64,000 nucleotides of DNA from Rapana venosa (Eukaryota; Mollusca; Gastropoda; Neogastropoda; Muricidae), in assembly GCA_028751875.1 (NCBI GenBank), contig CM054134.1, positions 72,007,606 to 72,071,605 of the forward strand, in the 5' to 3' direction. Position numbers and translations under genes: made by a program. Position 1 is the stretch's first letter, and each line of letters begins with the position of its first letter. The notes under the pieces are model-generated. The model saw nothing but the letters and a program-made list of their open reading frames with translations, did no database searches and had not been told where the DNA came from. Positions 47,308 to 59,200 of this stretch are shown here, in pieces.

Positions 47308-49290
47308 TTACCATATTTATTTATTGTCTTCCATAGTTTAATCGGAAATTGTTGGAGCATTACACTGAATATCTGTTTCACCAAATTCTCTTTATTTTGT
47401 GGTCTTTTTACCACAGGCTGAGTCTCTGCACATGGTTTCTCTGACTAGTTGTTGCCACTGGCATTGTCTGTCCGTTTACAATTCTGTTTGTCTCTTTTCC
47501 TCGGCGCTTCTTGCAGAACGGCTTATAATAAGGCCATTGGATATTGTAATATAGCCATACCAATGTAGTTTTCTTTCCTTGACTAAAGTTGGTTGGGATG
47601 GGGCGGGGACGGATTAAACTGTATTACTAATTTTGCCCACCGCGTATGTACGCCAAAATGCACGATTATCTTGTGAGACGCGACTTTGTTTGTATAATCA
47701 TAGAATTGTTTTAATCAAAAATTGTCATTCTTGGTAAATTCGTGTGATATCTTGGTAATATCCTATCGCTAATAGTCATCAGTTTCTAACCTATGTAATA
47801 ATTAATGCAAATTTCTTCTGCATATTTTTAAAGCTAAATAATTTTCTGCTGACTGACTGCTTCGCGGATGATGATGGCGAACTATTATGGGATAGTAATG
47901 GTGGGCGCGTGATTTTGAACAAATACAGAATGCCTGCAGAGAGAATTGGTATGTATTGGTTGGACGTTTGGATGGGGAGAAAAATCAAAAATATTTCACT
48001 GAGATTAAATCCATCTCCTATATAAGTGATCTAGCCTCTAAGTCCCTACAATTAAACCGCACGCCCTTGGATGCCCGACAGCTCCCATTTATGGTAAATA
48101 TGGCACTGGGGAAGGAGATAATCGTGTTTGTTAGGTTACCGGGGTGCGCAGTTCATTCGTTACATCGGCATTTTGGAAAGCGATCGTCCACTCACTGTGT
48201 CGTAAAGGATTTTATATCTTAGTTTTGAGGTAAACTCTATAAAGAGGAGTGCGTTTGGGATCCATAGATAATGCAAACCGTTCGAATTTCCCTGAATTTT
48301 TGTCGTGCAAATGGCGCGTGTTTCAACTAGTGTTTACGTGGACAGATGGACATCAGTGAAACGATAATTTTATAACCGACCTCTGCAAATCGAAAAGACA
48401 TAAGTATATTTTAAAGCCTTCAGGATAATAGGATAGCAAAATGCAATCAATTCAAGCCAAAGAAAGTCTTGATTACTTGCACATTATTTCTTTAAATTGG
48501 GTCAAAGCTTTTCTTACAAAATAATCCTTAAGTATTGATTTCTCCACAAAAATGGGTGGAGAAGGGAGTCCACTCAGCCAATTATGATTATTAATTAAAT
48601 CAAGCTTATGAGAAAAAAATATAAACTGAAAGGAAATGATTTTGTGTTTATTTTAATGAACTGATGGTATCAAAATAGTTCAGGAAGTGACAGTGTTAAG
48701 AGATCAGCCATCAGGATTGATCAGGGTACCCTGATACTGTGATGGTAATAATTAATTGTTGATGATGTATCCTGTAACCTTTTCTATTTAAAATGGAAAA
48801 TTGGAGAGGGCAGTACAGTGGGTGGGGTGGGGTTAGCAAATAGGATATGTGGACTGATTAGTCAATCTTATAAAGATTTGCCTTATAATTATTTGATTAA
48901 ATCATAAATGGGCTTGAACAATCTGTTCGTTGTGCAGAGCTAACTTTAAACTACAATTATATTTAGTAAAAAGTGTTTCTACTGTTTTGTTCTAGTGGCC
49001 ACTACCTCGTGGCATTTGTCATTTTGTGGTGTGCACCAGTGATCAATTAATTAGTGTTATTTTATTTGCGAGGCAGGGCTTTATAGTTTGAATTTCATAA
49101 TCAGGAAAGATTAACAAAGCCCTTTTTTTTGGGTATAATTTTCAATTACAGGCAGGTTTTGTGAACTATTCTGCTGCAATGCGGATGTTTGATTTTTAGT
49201 TGATTTATCAGTTCAACTTAAAGGCGCTGTCGTACATTATTTCATAACCTTATGATGTAATGCACCAGGCCAGACTGTATTGAATGAAAG
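47308..49290. other. Mostly unique sequence, candidate LIN54 5' region
   Basis: About 2 kb with no exon that I can assign. 47600-48200 is less A/T-rich and holds a few CpGs. The 88-codon plus frame at 47956-48222 has no LIN54 similarity. Confidence 0.4.
47811..47871 (+). repeat. 61-bp exact repeat, copy 1
   Basis: Identical to 49744-49804 ('atttcttctgcatattttta' to 'ctgcttcgcggatga'); flanks differ immediately on both sides. Confidence 0.93.
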
Positions 49291-49600
49291 ATACCTGTTT
49301 AAGGGAATTTTCCCTGGACCTCAGTGCTGACTTTACTCCCCTGAAACTGAAAGTCAGTATTCAAATGAGTCCTATTTATAAACCAAAATCCCATGTGCAA
49401 ACACACAGAGAACATCTTGTGCACATTGAAACCTGTTCCATCTTTCAGAACATTACGCCAGTAGACCATTTTTGCCTGTGGGAATGGATGACAAAAGTTA
49501 CAAAAGTACATATATGTACATTGGGACCGGATGGGGCAAAAATGTGCATGGCGAGTGCTGCTTATCCCATTATCCTTGAACTAGTTGAAGTAAAAGAAAA
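49290..49600 (+). mobile_element. SINE family B, old copy without head
   Basis: 'aagggaattttccctggacc', 'acacagagaacatcttgtgc', 'gtgggaatggatgacaaaag', 'gcttatcccattatccttga'. Confidence 0.68.
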
Positions 49601-49743
49601 AAATTAAATTTAAAAAAAGAGAGCACAACTTAAGATGTACATGCATGAAGTTTCCCACTTGGCTAAAAAGTTATTTTCCTCCTTAAAAGCTTCAATTTTA
49701 CTTCAGCATCGTAGACTGTATGTTAGTTTTGTTACATTGAATG

Positions 49744-49804
49744 ATTTCTTCTGCATATTTTTAAAGCTAAATAATTTTCTGCTGACTGACTGCTTCGCGG
49801 ATGA
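49744..49804 (+). repeat. 61-bp exact repeat, copy 2
   Basis: Second copy of 47811-47871, 1933 bp downstream, same orientation. Confidence 0.93.
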
Positions 49805-49951
49805 GTTCTTGAACAATAAGTAATAACTGTGAAGTGTGATTTATTGTTCTTGAAATACAAAACAATCTAAATTCATAACCATCTCAAAAAGTCAGTTATC
49901 TGTGGTTTTTAAATTTGAAGAATTGTCTTTTCTCAGTATGTGTGAAGTATA

Positions 49952-50006
49952 CTGTATATATATATATATATATATTTTTATATTTATGTATATATATATA
50001 TATATG
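49952..50006. repeat. (TA)n tract
   Basis: Two TA runs separated by 'tttttatatttatg'. Confidence 0.9.
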
Positions 50007-50324
50007 TCTTCTATTTCTAAGTAACTTTTGTGTCTTTAATTTAACGTAATTTCTTTAGAGCATGCTGATGTTGTCATGCAGCTTGCTTTATTGAATTTCA
50101 GGGTCTGTAAATGTTGCCTAAAACCAGTTTCATGCCATGGATATATTATACAAAACCAAAGTACCTTCATTCTTCAATTGTTGCCCTTGATTTTTGTTCA
50201 TGATTTCATCAATTAATTAATACTCATAGCTATCTGCAGTGATTTTTTTTTTTATTGTGCTAAACAACTACTGTTAAGAGTAAGACTATCCAGTTGAGTT
50301 TGATCCTCTATCAAATTGATTTTT
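50007..50324. other. Unique sequence, nothing recognised
   Basis: No exon or repeat match. Confidence 0.4.
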
Positions 50325-50475
50325 GTGGGGGGGGGGGGGGGGGGGGAGTTCCTCAGCTAGAGCTCAAGTCCACCAATGCCACAGTGGTGCAATTTTTGCA
50401 TTATAATTTATATAATGCGACTGTTTTGCTCACCATTAAGGTAGCCACATTTCGGCTTCAGGAATGATACCAAAA
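50325..50475 (-). mobile_element. Module C with poly-G run
   Basis: Poly-G at 50327-50346, then reversed C: 'ctcagctagagctcaagtcc', 'gcgactgttttgctcaccat', 'aaggtagccacatttcggct'. Confidence 0.65.
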
Positions 50476-51349
50476 GTCACATCATAGCTCATTAGCTGCC
50501 TGACCTGAAGTAAACTTTAGGTTAGGCGGCTATGATATAAATGACGTTATCAGAGGGTTTTTCTTCAAAGACAGTGAGAAGGTAGATCCTGAAATTTGAA
50601 AACGTACTCCAGCAAAGATCACAGTTGTGCACCACTTATCAAAGTTAAATTTATACACTTTAATACAGGCTCAGAAAATCATAGGTAATGTGCCATCATG
50701 AAAAGTCTTCAGGACTGTCTTTTCTTTAGATGGGACTTTCCTCATTCAGATGTGACTTAACTTTTGTTCACAGTTGAAGCTCATAGTCATGCTCATATGA
50801 TATTGTCAATTTCGTACTCAGTCATACTCTGTACACTTTGCTGTCATTTTGACTTGACTTTATCATAGATGTTAATAAGCTTATTACTACTTCACCAAAT
50901 GAAAAGGAAAATGCAAGGAAGAATCTGTTGAATGTACGAGTTTATAACAAAATATAGCTGCTGCTGTACTGGGCTCAGATGCTGTAATCTTTAATGCAAA
51001 TTTATAATAAGAAATATCAGTTGGAACACACAGTATAAGTATAAATCTGTGACTTCATCTTGATCAGGTAAGGGCTGAAGGGGAGGGTCTGTGTTCAGGC
51101 CCATGGTTTAGAAGTGAAGTTGTAGCTTATTGATCAGACAGAATGCTGATGATGGATGTTCATTTGTAGTATGTTCTTTAGAGCAAGAACATAAAGATAA
51201 TGTCAATGTTAATAACTTGGTAAGGGATGTGTTTTGGGGGGGTGGATCCAATTGCCTGCTAGTTTTTGTTCTCAATTTTGTCAGGTGTTTGTTTTGTGCA
51301 TGTACATGTCATTCTCTGTGTGTGTATGTGTGTGTTAATTTTTTTATAA
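50476..51349. other. Unique sequence, no assignable exon
   Basis: A small exon-like frame at 51138-51219 (acceptor and donor present) cannot be tied to LIN54; see rejected items. Nothing else is seen. Confidence 0.4.
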
Positions 51350-51690
51350 TTCTTATATTTCGAAGATAATGGAATAAGCACTTGTGTGCTTTTTTACATC
51401 CGGTCCCCGTATGTATGCAGTTTGTAAATTTTGTCATCTGTTCCGACTGGCACACGGTGGCCTACTCCTACAAAAGGTGGAACAGGTTTTAACATGTGCA
51501 CAAGATGTTCTGTGTGTGTTTGCACACTGGACCTCGGTTTATTGTCTCATCCGAAGGACTTGTGGGGGGAGTTGAGTCGGCACTGATGTTAACCCCAGGG
51601 GAAAATATCCCCTTGAATGGGATTCGAACCCTGGTCAGCAGATCACAATGCACAACGCTCTTACCAACCAGGTTATCCCGTCCCTTGTGT
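51350..51690 (-). mobile_element. SINE family B, full length
   Basis: Reversed: tail 'gaagataatggaataagcac', body 'atggtctactc'-like 'gtggcctactcctacaaaag', core 'tattgtctcatccgaaggac', 'tgttaaccccaggggaaaat', and head at the right ('gggattcgaaccctggtcag', 'accaaccaggttatcccgtc'). Confidence 0.82.
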
Positions 51691-51694
51691 GTTT

Positions 51695-51832
51695 TTTATT
51701 TATTCTTTTATTTCGAGGATAATGGAATAACTTTTCAGTTTATAACAATATAAGCATTCATGTACTTTTTTACATCTAGTCCCCATGTGTAAGCAGTTTT
51801 TGTAAATTTTGTCATCTTTTCCAACCAGTTGT
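51695..51832 (-). mobile_element. SINE family B, 3' tail fragment
   Basis: A second tail, 'tttatttcgaggataatgga', with a 24-bp insertion, then 'catctagtccccatgtgtaa', directly adjoining the full-length copy: a tandem pair in the same orientation. Confidence 0.7.
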
Positions 51833-52310
51833 GTGTGTATCACTGTATGCTTTTAATTTAGTTGATCTGTTTATTAGTGTTTTCATGCTCTTGAATTAGA
51901 GAATAGAGTCTATAAAAATTTGGTTTTGGAGAGGAAGTTAAGGGGTTTTTGGTGGTGGTTTTATTTTTTTGGGGGGGGTTTTGGTTTATTTTTCCTTGCA
52001 AGTTTTAGTGTTTGTGCACAGCTGTGAGGTACCTTGGTGATTTCAGACAGAATTTTGTCAGCATGTGATTTGGTTTCACATTAGTCCGAAACACATCAAT
52101 AGTGAAATTCACTCACTTGCTCATTCGCCTCTTGCCATCAGCTCAAGATTAGTGTATAAATTTATGTCTATTGTAGTATTATTTCTCCTTCCTTCCATAT
52201 CTACTTAAACATAGGCCAAAAAATATTCTAATCAACTGTAGCTCGGACAGATCCCTGGTCCTCTGTCTGGTCCATGAAATGTCACAGGTGGCTAGAGCTG
52301 CTATTGTGTA
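51833..52310. other. Unique intronic or flanking sequence
   Basis: Nothing recognised beyond short T/G-rich runs. Confidence 0.4.
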
Positions 52311-52843
52311 ATGCTCATGACAGGTCAAGATATACTGGATGTTGTAACCACATGTGTCAAGAGTTCATTGAGGTCAAAATCAGGGCTGTCAAAATTTTCT
52401 TGCACCTCTGTGACTTGCATCTCTGCTAGTGCTTTCACTTTATTTCAGGGGGTGGAGGTTGTTAGTTTTGTTGTGGGATTGGGGGTGTTTTTTAGGTTTG
52501 TTTGAGGGGTGTTGTTTGTTTTTGGTTTTTTGTTGTTGTTTTTTGGGAGGTAGGTTTGTTTTTTGGTTTTAAATTCCCATGCTCATGACAGGTCAAGATA
52601 TACTGGATGTTGTAACCACATGTGTCAAGAGTTCATTGAGGTCAAAATCAGGGCTGTCAAAATTTTCTTGCACCTCTGTGACTTGCATCACTGCTAGTGC
52701 TTTCACTTTATTTCAGGGGGTGGAGGTTGTTAGTTTTGTTGTGGGATTGGGGGTGTTTTTTAGGTTTGTTTGAGGGTGTTGTTTTGTTTTGGGGTTTTTT
52801 GTTGTTTTTTTGGGAGGTAGGTTTTTTTGTTTTTTTAATTCCG
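52311..52843 (+). repeat. 268-bp tandem duplication
   Basis: 52311-52578 repeats at 52579-52843 with very few changes (for example 'gcatctctgctagtg' versus 'gcatcactgctagtg') and small indels in the T/G-rich end. Each copy shows the same 64-codon frame, which has no known domain and ends in low complexity. Confidence 0.93.
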
Positions 52844-53134
52844 TGTAATATTTTCTTTGTTGTTTATTGAGGTGTATGGTATGTATGCTGGTGGTTGTTT
52901 TATTTATTTCTGTTGTTGTTCTTTTTAACATTAATAAAAAGTTTTGTCTAAATTTGTAAAACTCTTGAGAACCAGAGTAAATTTGATAATGTGTTACAGA
53001 CTAGTTAATTAAATTAAATCAAAAACTTCTTATATGGGATCTTAAACTTAATGTTTTATTAACTCCGCTTGTTGACATTCAAAGCTAATTCAATTGATCT
53101 TGTAAAGGTTTAAGATCTGGAAAAAAGCCCTCTG

Positions 53135-53135
<1 letters not shown>
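52844..53135. other. A/T-rich unique sequence
   Basis: Nothing recognised. Confidence 0.4.
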
Positions 53136-53210
<75 letters not shown>

Positions 53211-53276
53211 ACACACCACCCACACACTCATTCACACATGTATACACACATGCCACACACACACACACACACCACA

Positions 53277-53335
<59 letters not shown>
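53136..53335. repeat. (CT)n(CA)n microsatellite
   Basis: (CT)n at 53137-53206, then imperfect (CA)n to 53333. Confidence 0.95.
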
Positions 53336-53336
<1 letters not shown>

Positions 53337-54999
53337 ACCCATATCCACTTAGTCATTTGCCGTCTTGTCGTCTTTTGCACCGAGGTATGTTGACTGGACA
53401 CCCTGTCCTTGCTCTCAGTAATTCAAACTTCCCATCCTGCTACAACTTTATCAGTGCAGAGTGAGGTGTACATGTTTCAGTGGGGTTCAGAAAAGAAAAC
53501 TGCTGGCAGATCTTATATAGGTCAGGGTTTTTGTACGTGTTGCATCCAGGCAGAAAATCAATCTCCTCAGCTCCACCCACGATCTGCAAGTTCATAGGGG
53601 GGTGGGGGGAAATGAATGACTGAAGGAATTTAAAAATGTGATAATTCGTTTGAAAAGCTTAATTTGTATTCGATTAAGCTTTCACATTTATTTACTTAAG
53701 TTTAATGCACATAAAACAGAAATGCGCATGAGGACATTTCAAAGATTAAATGACTGACAGTGTTTTGTTTGGGGTGTTTTTTTGTTGTTTTTTTATGGGT
53801 TTTTGTTTGGTTGGTTTGTTTGGTGTTTTGTTTGGTTTGGGGTTGTTTTGTTGGGTTTTTGTTGTTGTTGTTTGTTTTTTTTGGGGGGGTAAGGGGAGGG
53901 GGGTTTCTGGAAGGAGAGATCAAAACTCATTAAAAATTCTTGTTGGTGTTATAAGATGATACACACACAAATCTGCTAAGGAACCAATTATCGAAGTAAA
54001 TGAAAAGATATAAATATGACAAAACCAAGCTAACAAACATTTTGTTGTACATAATTTTAAAGAAATAATAAAATTCCTGAACGCAATTGGACCTTAAATG
54101 CGCTTTTTGTTTTACATCAATCAATTATGATTTAGAAGAAATTTTGCTTTAGGAAAGTGTAATTTATAAGAGAGAAAAAAGCCCCTCAATAATAACAAAA
54201 AACCCAACTAAAACTAGAGGAAAACAAGGAGAGGGAGAACTGATATCACTTTGGTGTTCCCCACATCCTCTCCCTTTCCTTCCCTTCCCCCCCCCCCCAC
54301 TTTTTTTTTTTGGGGGGGGGGGGGGGGGGGTGTCAAGAAACCACAATCACCTTGTTTTGGAATGGATAATGGGTTTGGAATTATGTGAACTGTCTTGTCA
54401 TATGAATATCACGTAATGCCTTCTCCATCAGCACTGTGGGTGGGTGTGGGGGGTTTTATGCAGTCTGAATAAACCATTTTCTTTTATTCATTCATTGTAT
54501 CCAAGGTAGAAATTATAGAAGTGAGTGTGAGCAGTCTTGGCTGGTTAAACTAAAGGGACGGAATAACTTGAACTTTGAAAGGTTGTGAGTTGTGTACTAC
54601 TGTACTAGTACTACTAGTAAATAAGTAATTATAAGTTTGTAATACGTCCAAGTGGTAAGCATCATGAATACATAAATTGACAGGGTTAGGTGATGGGTGT
54701 TTAGCGTCAAGCTGTATCATTTATCTGGCTTAATATAATGTGTAATCATCTTAATGTGAGGATGACAAAAAGTATACAAACTTAAGTTTTTAGACTAAAT
54801 AAGTTATTTATAATATGGTACGTGCACAAATGGTTGTGGTCGAGGTTCCCAAACTTGTACAAATTGTACTTATGATTTATGCTACTCTTAACCATCCGGT
54901 CCTCTAGTTCTTCACCCCCACCCCTCAAATTTCCAGCCAAAAATAAATTCCCCATTCTCCTTCAAGATATTTTGTTTGCTTTTTCAGATAAATTACTAA
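53336..54999. other. Unique sequence with G/T low complexity
   Basis: T/G-rich at 53757-53900, and a C/T/G homopolymer series at 54286-54331 that folds on itself (C-run then G-run). No exon is assigned. Confidence 0.45.
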
Positions 55000-55215
55000 G
55001 CCCCCTACTGACTATGTGTATTAGTCCAATTGTTGAGCCAGACTGAGTGACGACTTGAGGGTGGCAACCACCACAGCATTGATTCCAACCACCTTCTGTC
55101 ATGACCCCAAACCCAAAGGCTTTGACACAAAAGGTCACAAGTACAGAAGTGTATGAGGAAACCAAATGTCAGTCCACCATGAGACCTGTGCAGCTGAGGC
55201 CACTGAATCACACAC
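55000..55215. mobile_element. Repeat G copy
   Basis: 'ggtggcaaccaccac', 'caaaggctttgacacaaaag' and 'ccaccatgagacctg' recur in order at 57170-57405, so this is a diverged interspersed repeat flanking LIN54 exon 55374-56244 on both sides. Confidence 0.6.
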
Positions 55216-55373
55216 ATTCACATTGTTCTTAAATCTAACTTTTAAGCTAATGATCCCCCACCTCAAAAAAAAAAAAAAAATCCTCAGCTAGTGCTCCAAG
55301 GGGAGCTGGCATAAGCTGATAATATGATTTATTCAACATACATAAACTGATGTGACAGTTTATATTTTTTCAG

Positions 55374-56244
55374 ATTTAAAAAGTGATAATGTGAGCCCCA
55401 AGCCAATGAGTTCTGTCATCATCCAAGGCTCTTCAGGTGGCCCTGTGGTAGCCAGCAATACAGTTGCAGTGACCAACAGTTTAACCGGTTCTTTCATGAC
55501 TACCACAACACAGTCGCAGGTTGTGAACAAACTAGGAAATAAGCCCATGGTGCAGAGAGTGGTGAACTCCCAGCCAGCAGAGGTGGTGGTGCAGTCACCT
55601 GAGACACATGCAGTAGACATCGCAAGTGGTGGCACCAGGTCCATTACAGTGGATGCCTCTCTGCATGGAGGTGCCACCATCACCTCACAGCTGCAGTCCA
55701 GTGTCCCTGCTGCTGTGGCCACAAGTGACAAACTAGCCTTGAAGCGGCCACTCTCTGGTGCCAGTAACTCTGGGGTTGTGACCAAGGTGATCATCACAAG
55801 GAATCCATCATCTAGTCAGGCGCATGCAGTGCCCATTCAGCTGGCCAGCTTGTCCAGCAGTGCAGCGACCTCCACACCTAGCACTGGGGCTGTTGGCATC
55901 TTGTCCCAGGGTGTGGCCAGTTCTTCCCCCACCAAAACAGTGACCATCACTTCTCAAGGCATTGTGTCGCCATCAGAACAGTGATAGCCTCCCCCACAAA
56001 AGTGAACATCCCTGTAAATAAAATGCCCATCTCCCCTGCAAAGACACCCACTAAAATTACCATGATTCCAGTGTCCATACCAAAGTCACCTCAGCAGAGA
56101 CTCGCTGTGTCATCAAGTATTACTGTGGTGCCGAGGACATTCACTGAACTGATCAGCACAAACTCCACTGTTTCCAGCACTGTCACAAAGCCAGCCACCA
56201 TCACAATGTCACCTTCTAAAGTTATCATCAAGCAAGCTCCCAGT
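55374..56244 (+). CDS. LIN54: LIN54 exon (largest visible), with one-base frame break
   Basis: Acceptor 'ttttttcag' ending at 55373; donor CCCAGT|GTAAGT. It enters in phase 1 (SDLK...) and leaves in phase 0. The observed length of 871 nt is one base short for these phases. Frame 2 is open to SPSEQ then TGA at 55982-55984; frame 1 is open from 55981 with VIASPTKVNIPVNK and onward, in family style. A single missing G at 'cag|tg' (55979-55983) explains it. It encodes about 290 residues with repeated 'S-P-x-K' sites: GILSQGVASSSPTKTVTIT, ISPAKTPTKI, MSPSKVIIKQ. Confidence 0.9.
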
Positions 56245-59200
56245 GTAAGTACATGTTTGTTTACAGCGCTTCAGTAATTAGCAGGTCTATAAATTTCAGA
56301 TTGTGTAACAGTATGCTGCAATGATAGCCAAAAGATCTTGTAGTTGTACTGTTTTTTGCTATCTTACCCTGACATTACAGTTTACAATTTTTGTCTCCAT
56401 TTATCAGGAGTACATTTTATTGATTCCATTTCTCACCAGCTATTTTAAAAATAATTGTTCTTTTCTGTTCAGCAGTAGATAGAAATCTTGATAGTTGATA
56501 CTATTAAGTTCAATGCGTAAAAAAGTTTTCAGGTAAGAATTGCAGAAAAGTGTTCCTTTTTTGGAAGTGTGCATAGACTTTGTCATGAGCATAGTGACAA
56601 GTTTTCAATAACTTTAAAAAAAAAAAAAAATTTTTTTTTTAAATCTGCTGCTTCATCCTCTTGTAATGTTTTAGTCCTGCTGTTCCTACACTGCTTATTT
56701 CAACATCTGTGCCTCAGGCATACCCAGATTTGTCATGTTGCATCCTGAGGGTCAGAAGTCCACAGGGAACTTATTTGATTAATTCACTCCCTAAGTCTAC
56801 AATCCACTGCAATCACAGTGGTCTCATGCACAACACTTGCCTACAAACCACTGCGATTGTAGGATTTTACCTTCAGACTTTTTTTCGCTCAATGACGTCA
56901 ACTTTTGTACAAAAAAACTGGCAGCTGTTTCATCTTTGACCTTCACCTACACGTCAACAATAAACCCTGAAAATTCATGTACTTATGTCGAGTATCTTTT
57001 TAGTTATTAAGTTTTTACTTATCAGCTCAAATGACCTGTAAACAGATACGCATAGTAAAAATTGGCCAGTCGGGAGTGAGTTAATGTCAGGCCGCCATGG
57101 GGCCACCAGCCGGATGAGCCCTGCACTGCTGCTGGGTCACTTTGGTGATGTTCAGTGGTGCCCGTTCTGAGCTAAGTGTTGTATACAGGACACCACCTTC
57201 TAAACCCTACTAACAACAGTAATAGTTCCATCCCGGAGCCAGAGTGAGATGCCTACCTGGGGTGGCAACCACCACTACGTCCCTCTAAGTCCAATGGCCT
57301 ACACCTGTGAGCCTTCATTCCCAAAGGCTTTGACACAGACTTTCCACAGGCACTGAAGTGAATAGGGAAACTGAAACTGAGGTCACCATGAGATCGGAGA
57401 AACCGTGCAATTAAATTGGAGACAATTTTCATTTATTGCATGATGATCAATGAGGATGATGTAAAGATGCTGCTATAGAGATCTATGCTTTGAGACTACT
57501 TGACAGGGCTGTACTCTATGCTTCCTGTTATGATTATTCCATTGTCAGCCAGGCCAGAGAAATACACCTGCAATATGGTCAGGTTTTTTCCCCTCAGGAG
57601 GTTCTTTTTAGTCACACAGGAGTGTGACCCTGTTGACACTGACAGCAATAGCAGTTGTTGGGCACTGAAGAAATTTAGTAATGTTGTGGCTGTTCAAATA
57701 GTTGGAATTCATTTTATATCATTACTTTAGATGTGTGCGATGATTTTGGCAGAAAACAAATCCCGTCCGGACACAGACGCAGATTGCTCCTACTGGACAG
57801 GGCCCGGTGACCTTGCAGCTGCCCATCTCCATGGCAGGCGGTTCTGTTCAGCAAGTGCAAGTGCCTGGCAGCAAGTTCCACTATGTGCGCCTTGTGTCCC
57901 CCACCACCCAGTCCTCAGTTGCCGGTAAGTGATGGAAGTGAGGCTAAAGCTGCGTCTTGGGGAGTGACCAGAAATGTTTGGTTGGAGAAAAATAGAGTTA
58001 GTGACTCGATAGATGTGGTGACGAAGTGTATAATCATGTATAAAAGAAAGTAGGTCAACTGCCAGAATTTGTACAAAGTGTTATATATGTATGTGTGTGT
58101 GAATTGTGACAAGTGCTATAGAATTGTTGTGCTTATGGATGGATTACCTGATCACCTGAAATACTTCATGTGAGTGAGAACAAAATTTATGTTGTTTTGT
58201 GTTGTATTTTCTGTCTTTTTTCTGAACCCACCTACTTCGGGGATTTTTTCAGGTGTAGGTATAGATATTTTGATAGGATGACAAAATTTTTCGCAAAAAA
58301 ACCATAGTAACTCATGCAAAACAAAGAACATACACTAAAACCTATTTTCTGTAAATATCAAGTCATTCTGACTGATAGAAAAAAAAAAATTATTGTTTAT
58401 AGTTGTGTGAAATTTTTGTGACTGAAAAATGTCATTCAAATTTTGCATAATTTTCATACTACTTATTGGACACTAATAACTCACAACACCCAGCAATTTT
58501 TTTTCAGCATCATGGAAAGGGGCCTCAGCTGCAAAACTGTTAGTAAAATACTAATGATGGGTGTTGATATCTCTGTCTATCACCTATTTTACTAACGCAG
58601 GTGTGTTTTTCATGTAAATAAAGGTTTATAAACATCCAAATAAATATAAAGTAGATCACCTATGCTCAAAATAAGTTCAAAAACTTAATTCCTAACTATT
58701 CATAGATTTTTGGTAAAAATTTGAAGTTATTCTGTCACATAGTTTATTTGTTGTAATTTTTTTAAGCCAATACCCCAATTCGGTGGCCATGATGAGTCTA
58801 AAAGTCAGTTATACTTGGAAATAGTGATGACGTTTGCAGCAGTTACGGAAAGGTTAAATGTGGTAGAAGCATCGTAACAAGGTATATTTCATTTTAAAGG
58901 GTTTTTTTTTTTTGTTCTTTGGTTTTTGTTCTTTGGTTGTTTTTCTCTTGTATACATCTACTTATCCACTACCATATCTTCATCCATTATGTAGGAAAGA
59001 TTTTTTTAAAAGGAGAATTGCCAGGTACATAAAAAGTTTGTGTTTGTCAAAAAGTGTGGTTAAGAGTAGGCTGTGTATTTTTTGTGGGTTGGGGGGGGGG
59101 TTTGGTGTTTTTAAGGAAGAGATGGGGTGTTTGAGGGTTCCCCCTCCCCCTTTTTTTCTGGGTTTTTTTTTTTTTAGTTAAAATTGTTTACAAAGTTTTC

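Noticed and set aside
47956..48222. 88-codon plus frame in the COPS4-LIN54 interval
   Set aside because: No domain, no splice context and ordinary length for chance in this composition.
51138..51219. Exon-like frame with acceptor 'gatcag' and donor TTG|GTAAGG, acidic like the LIN54 N-terminus
   Set aside because: It ends in phase 0, while the next LIN54 exon needs phase 1, and residue similarity is too weak. It could only work with an unseen intermediate exon.
52311..52773. Two identical 64-codon frames as paralogous small genes
   Set aside because: They are the same frame in a tandem duplication, ending in T/G-rich low complexity, with no family match.
55352..55373. ATG at 55352 as LIN54 start
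   Set aside because: It lies in the polypyrimidine tract before a clear acceptor; the exon begins at 55374 in phase 1.
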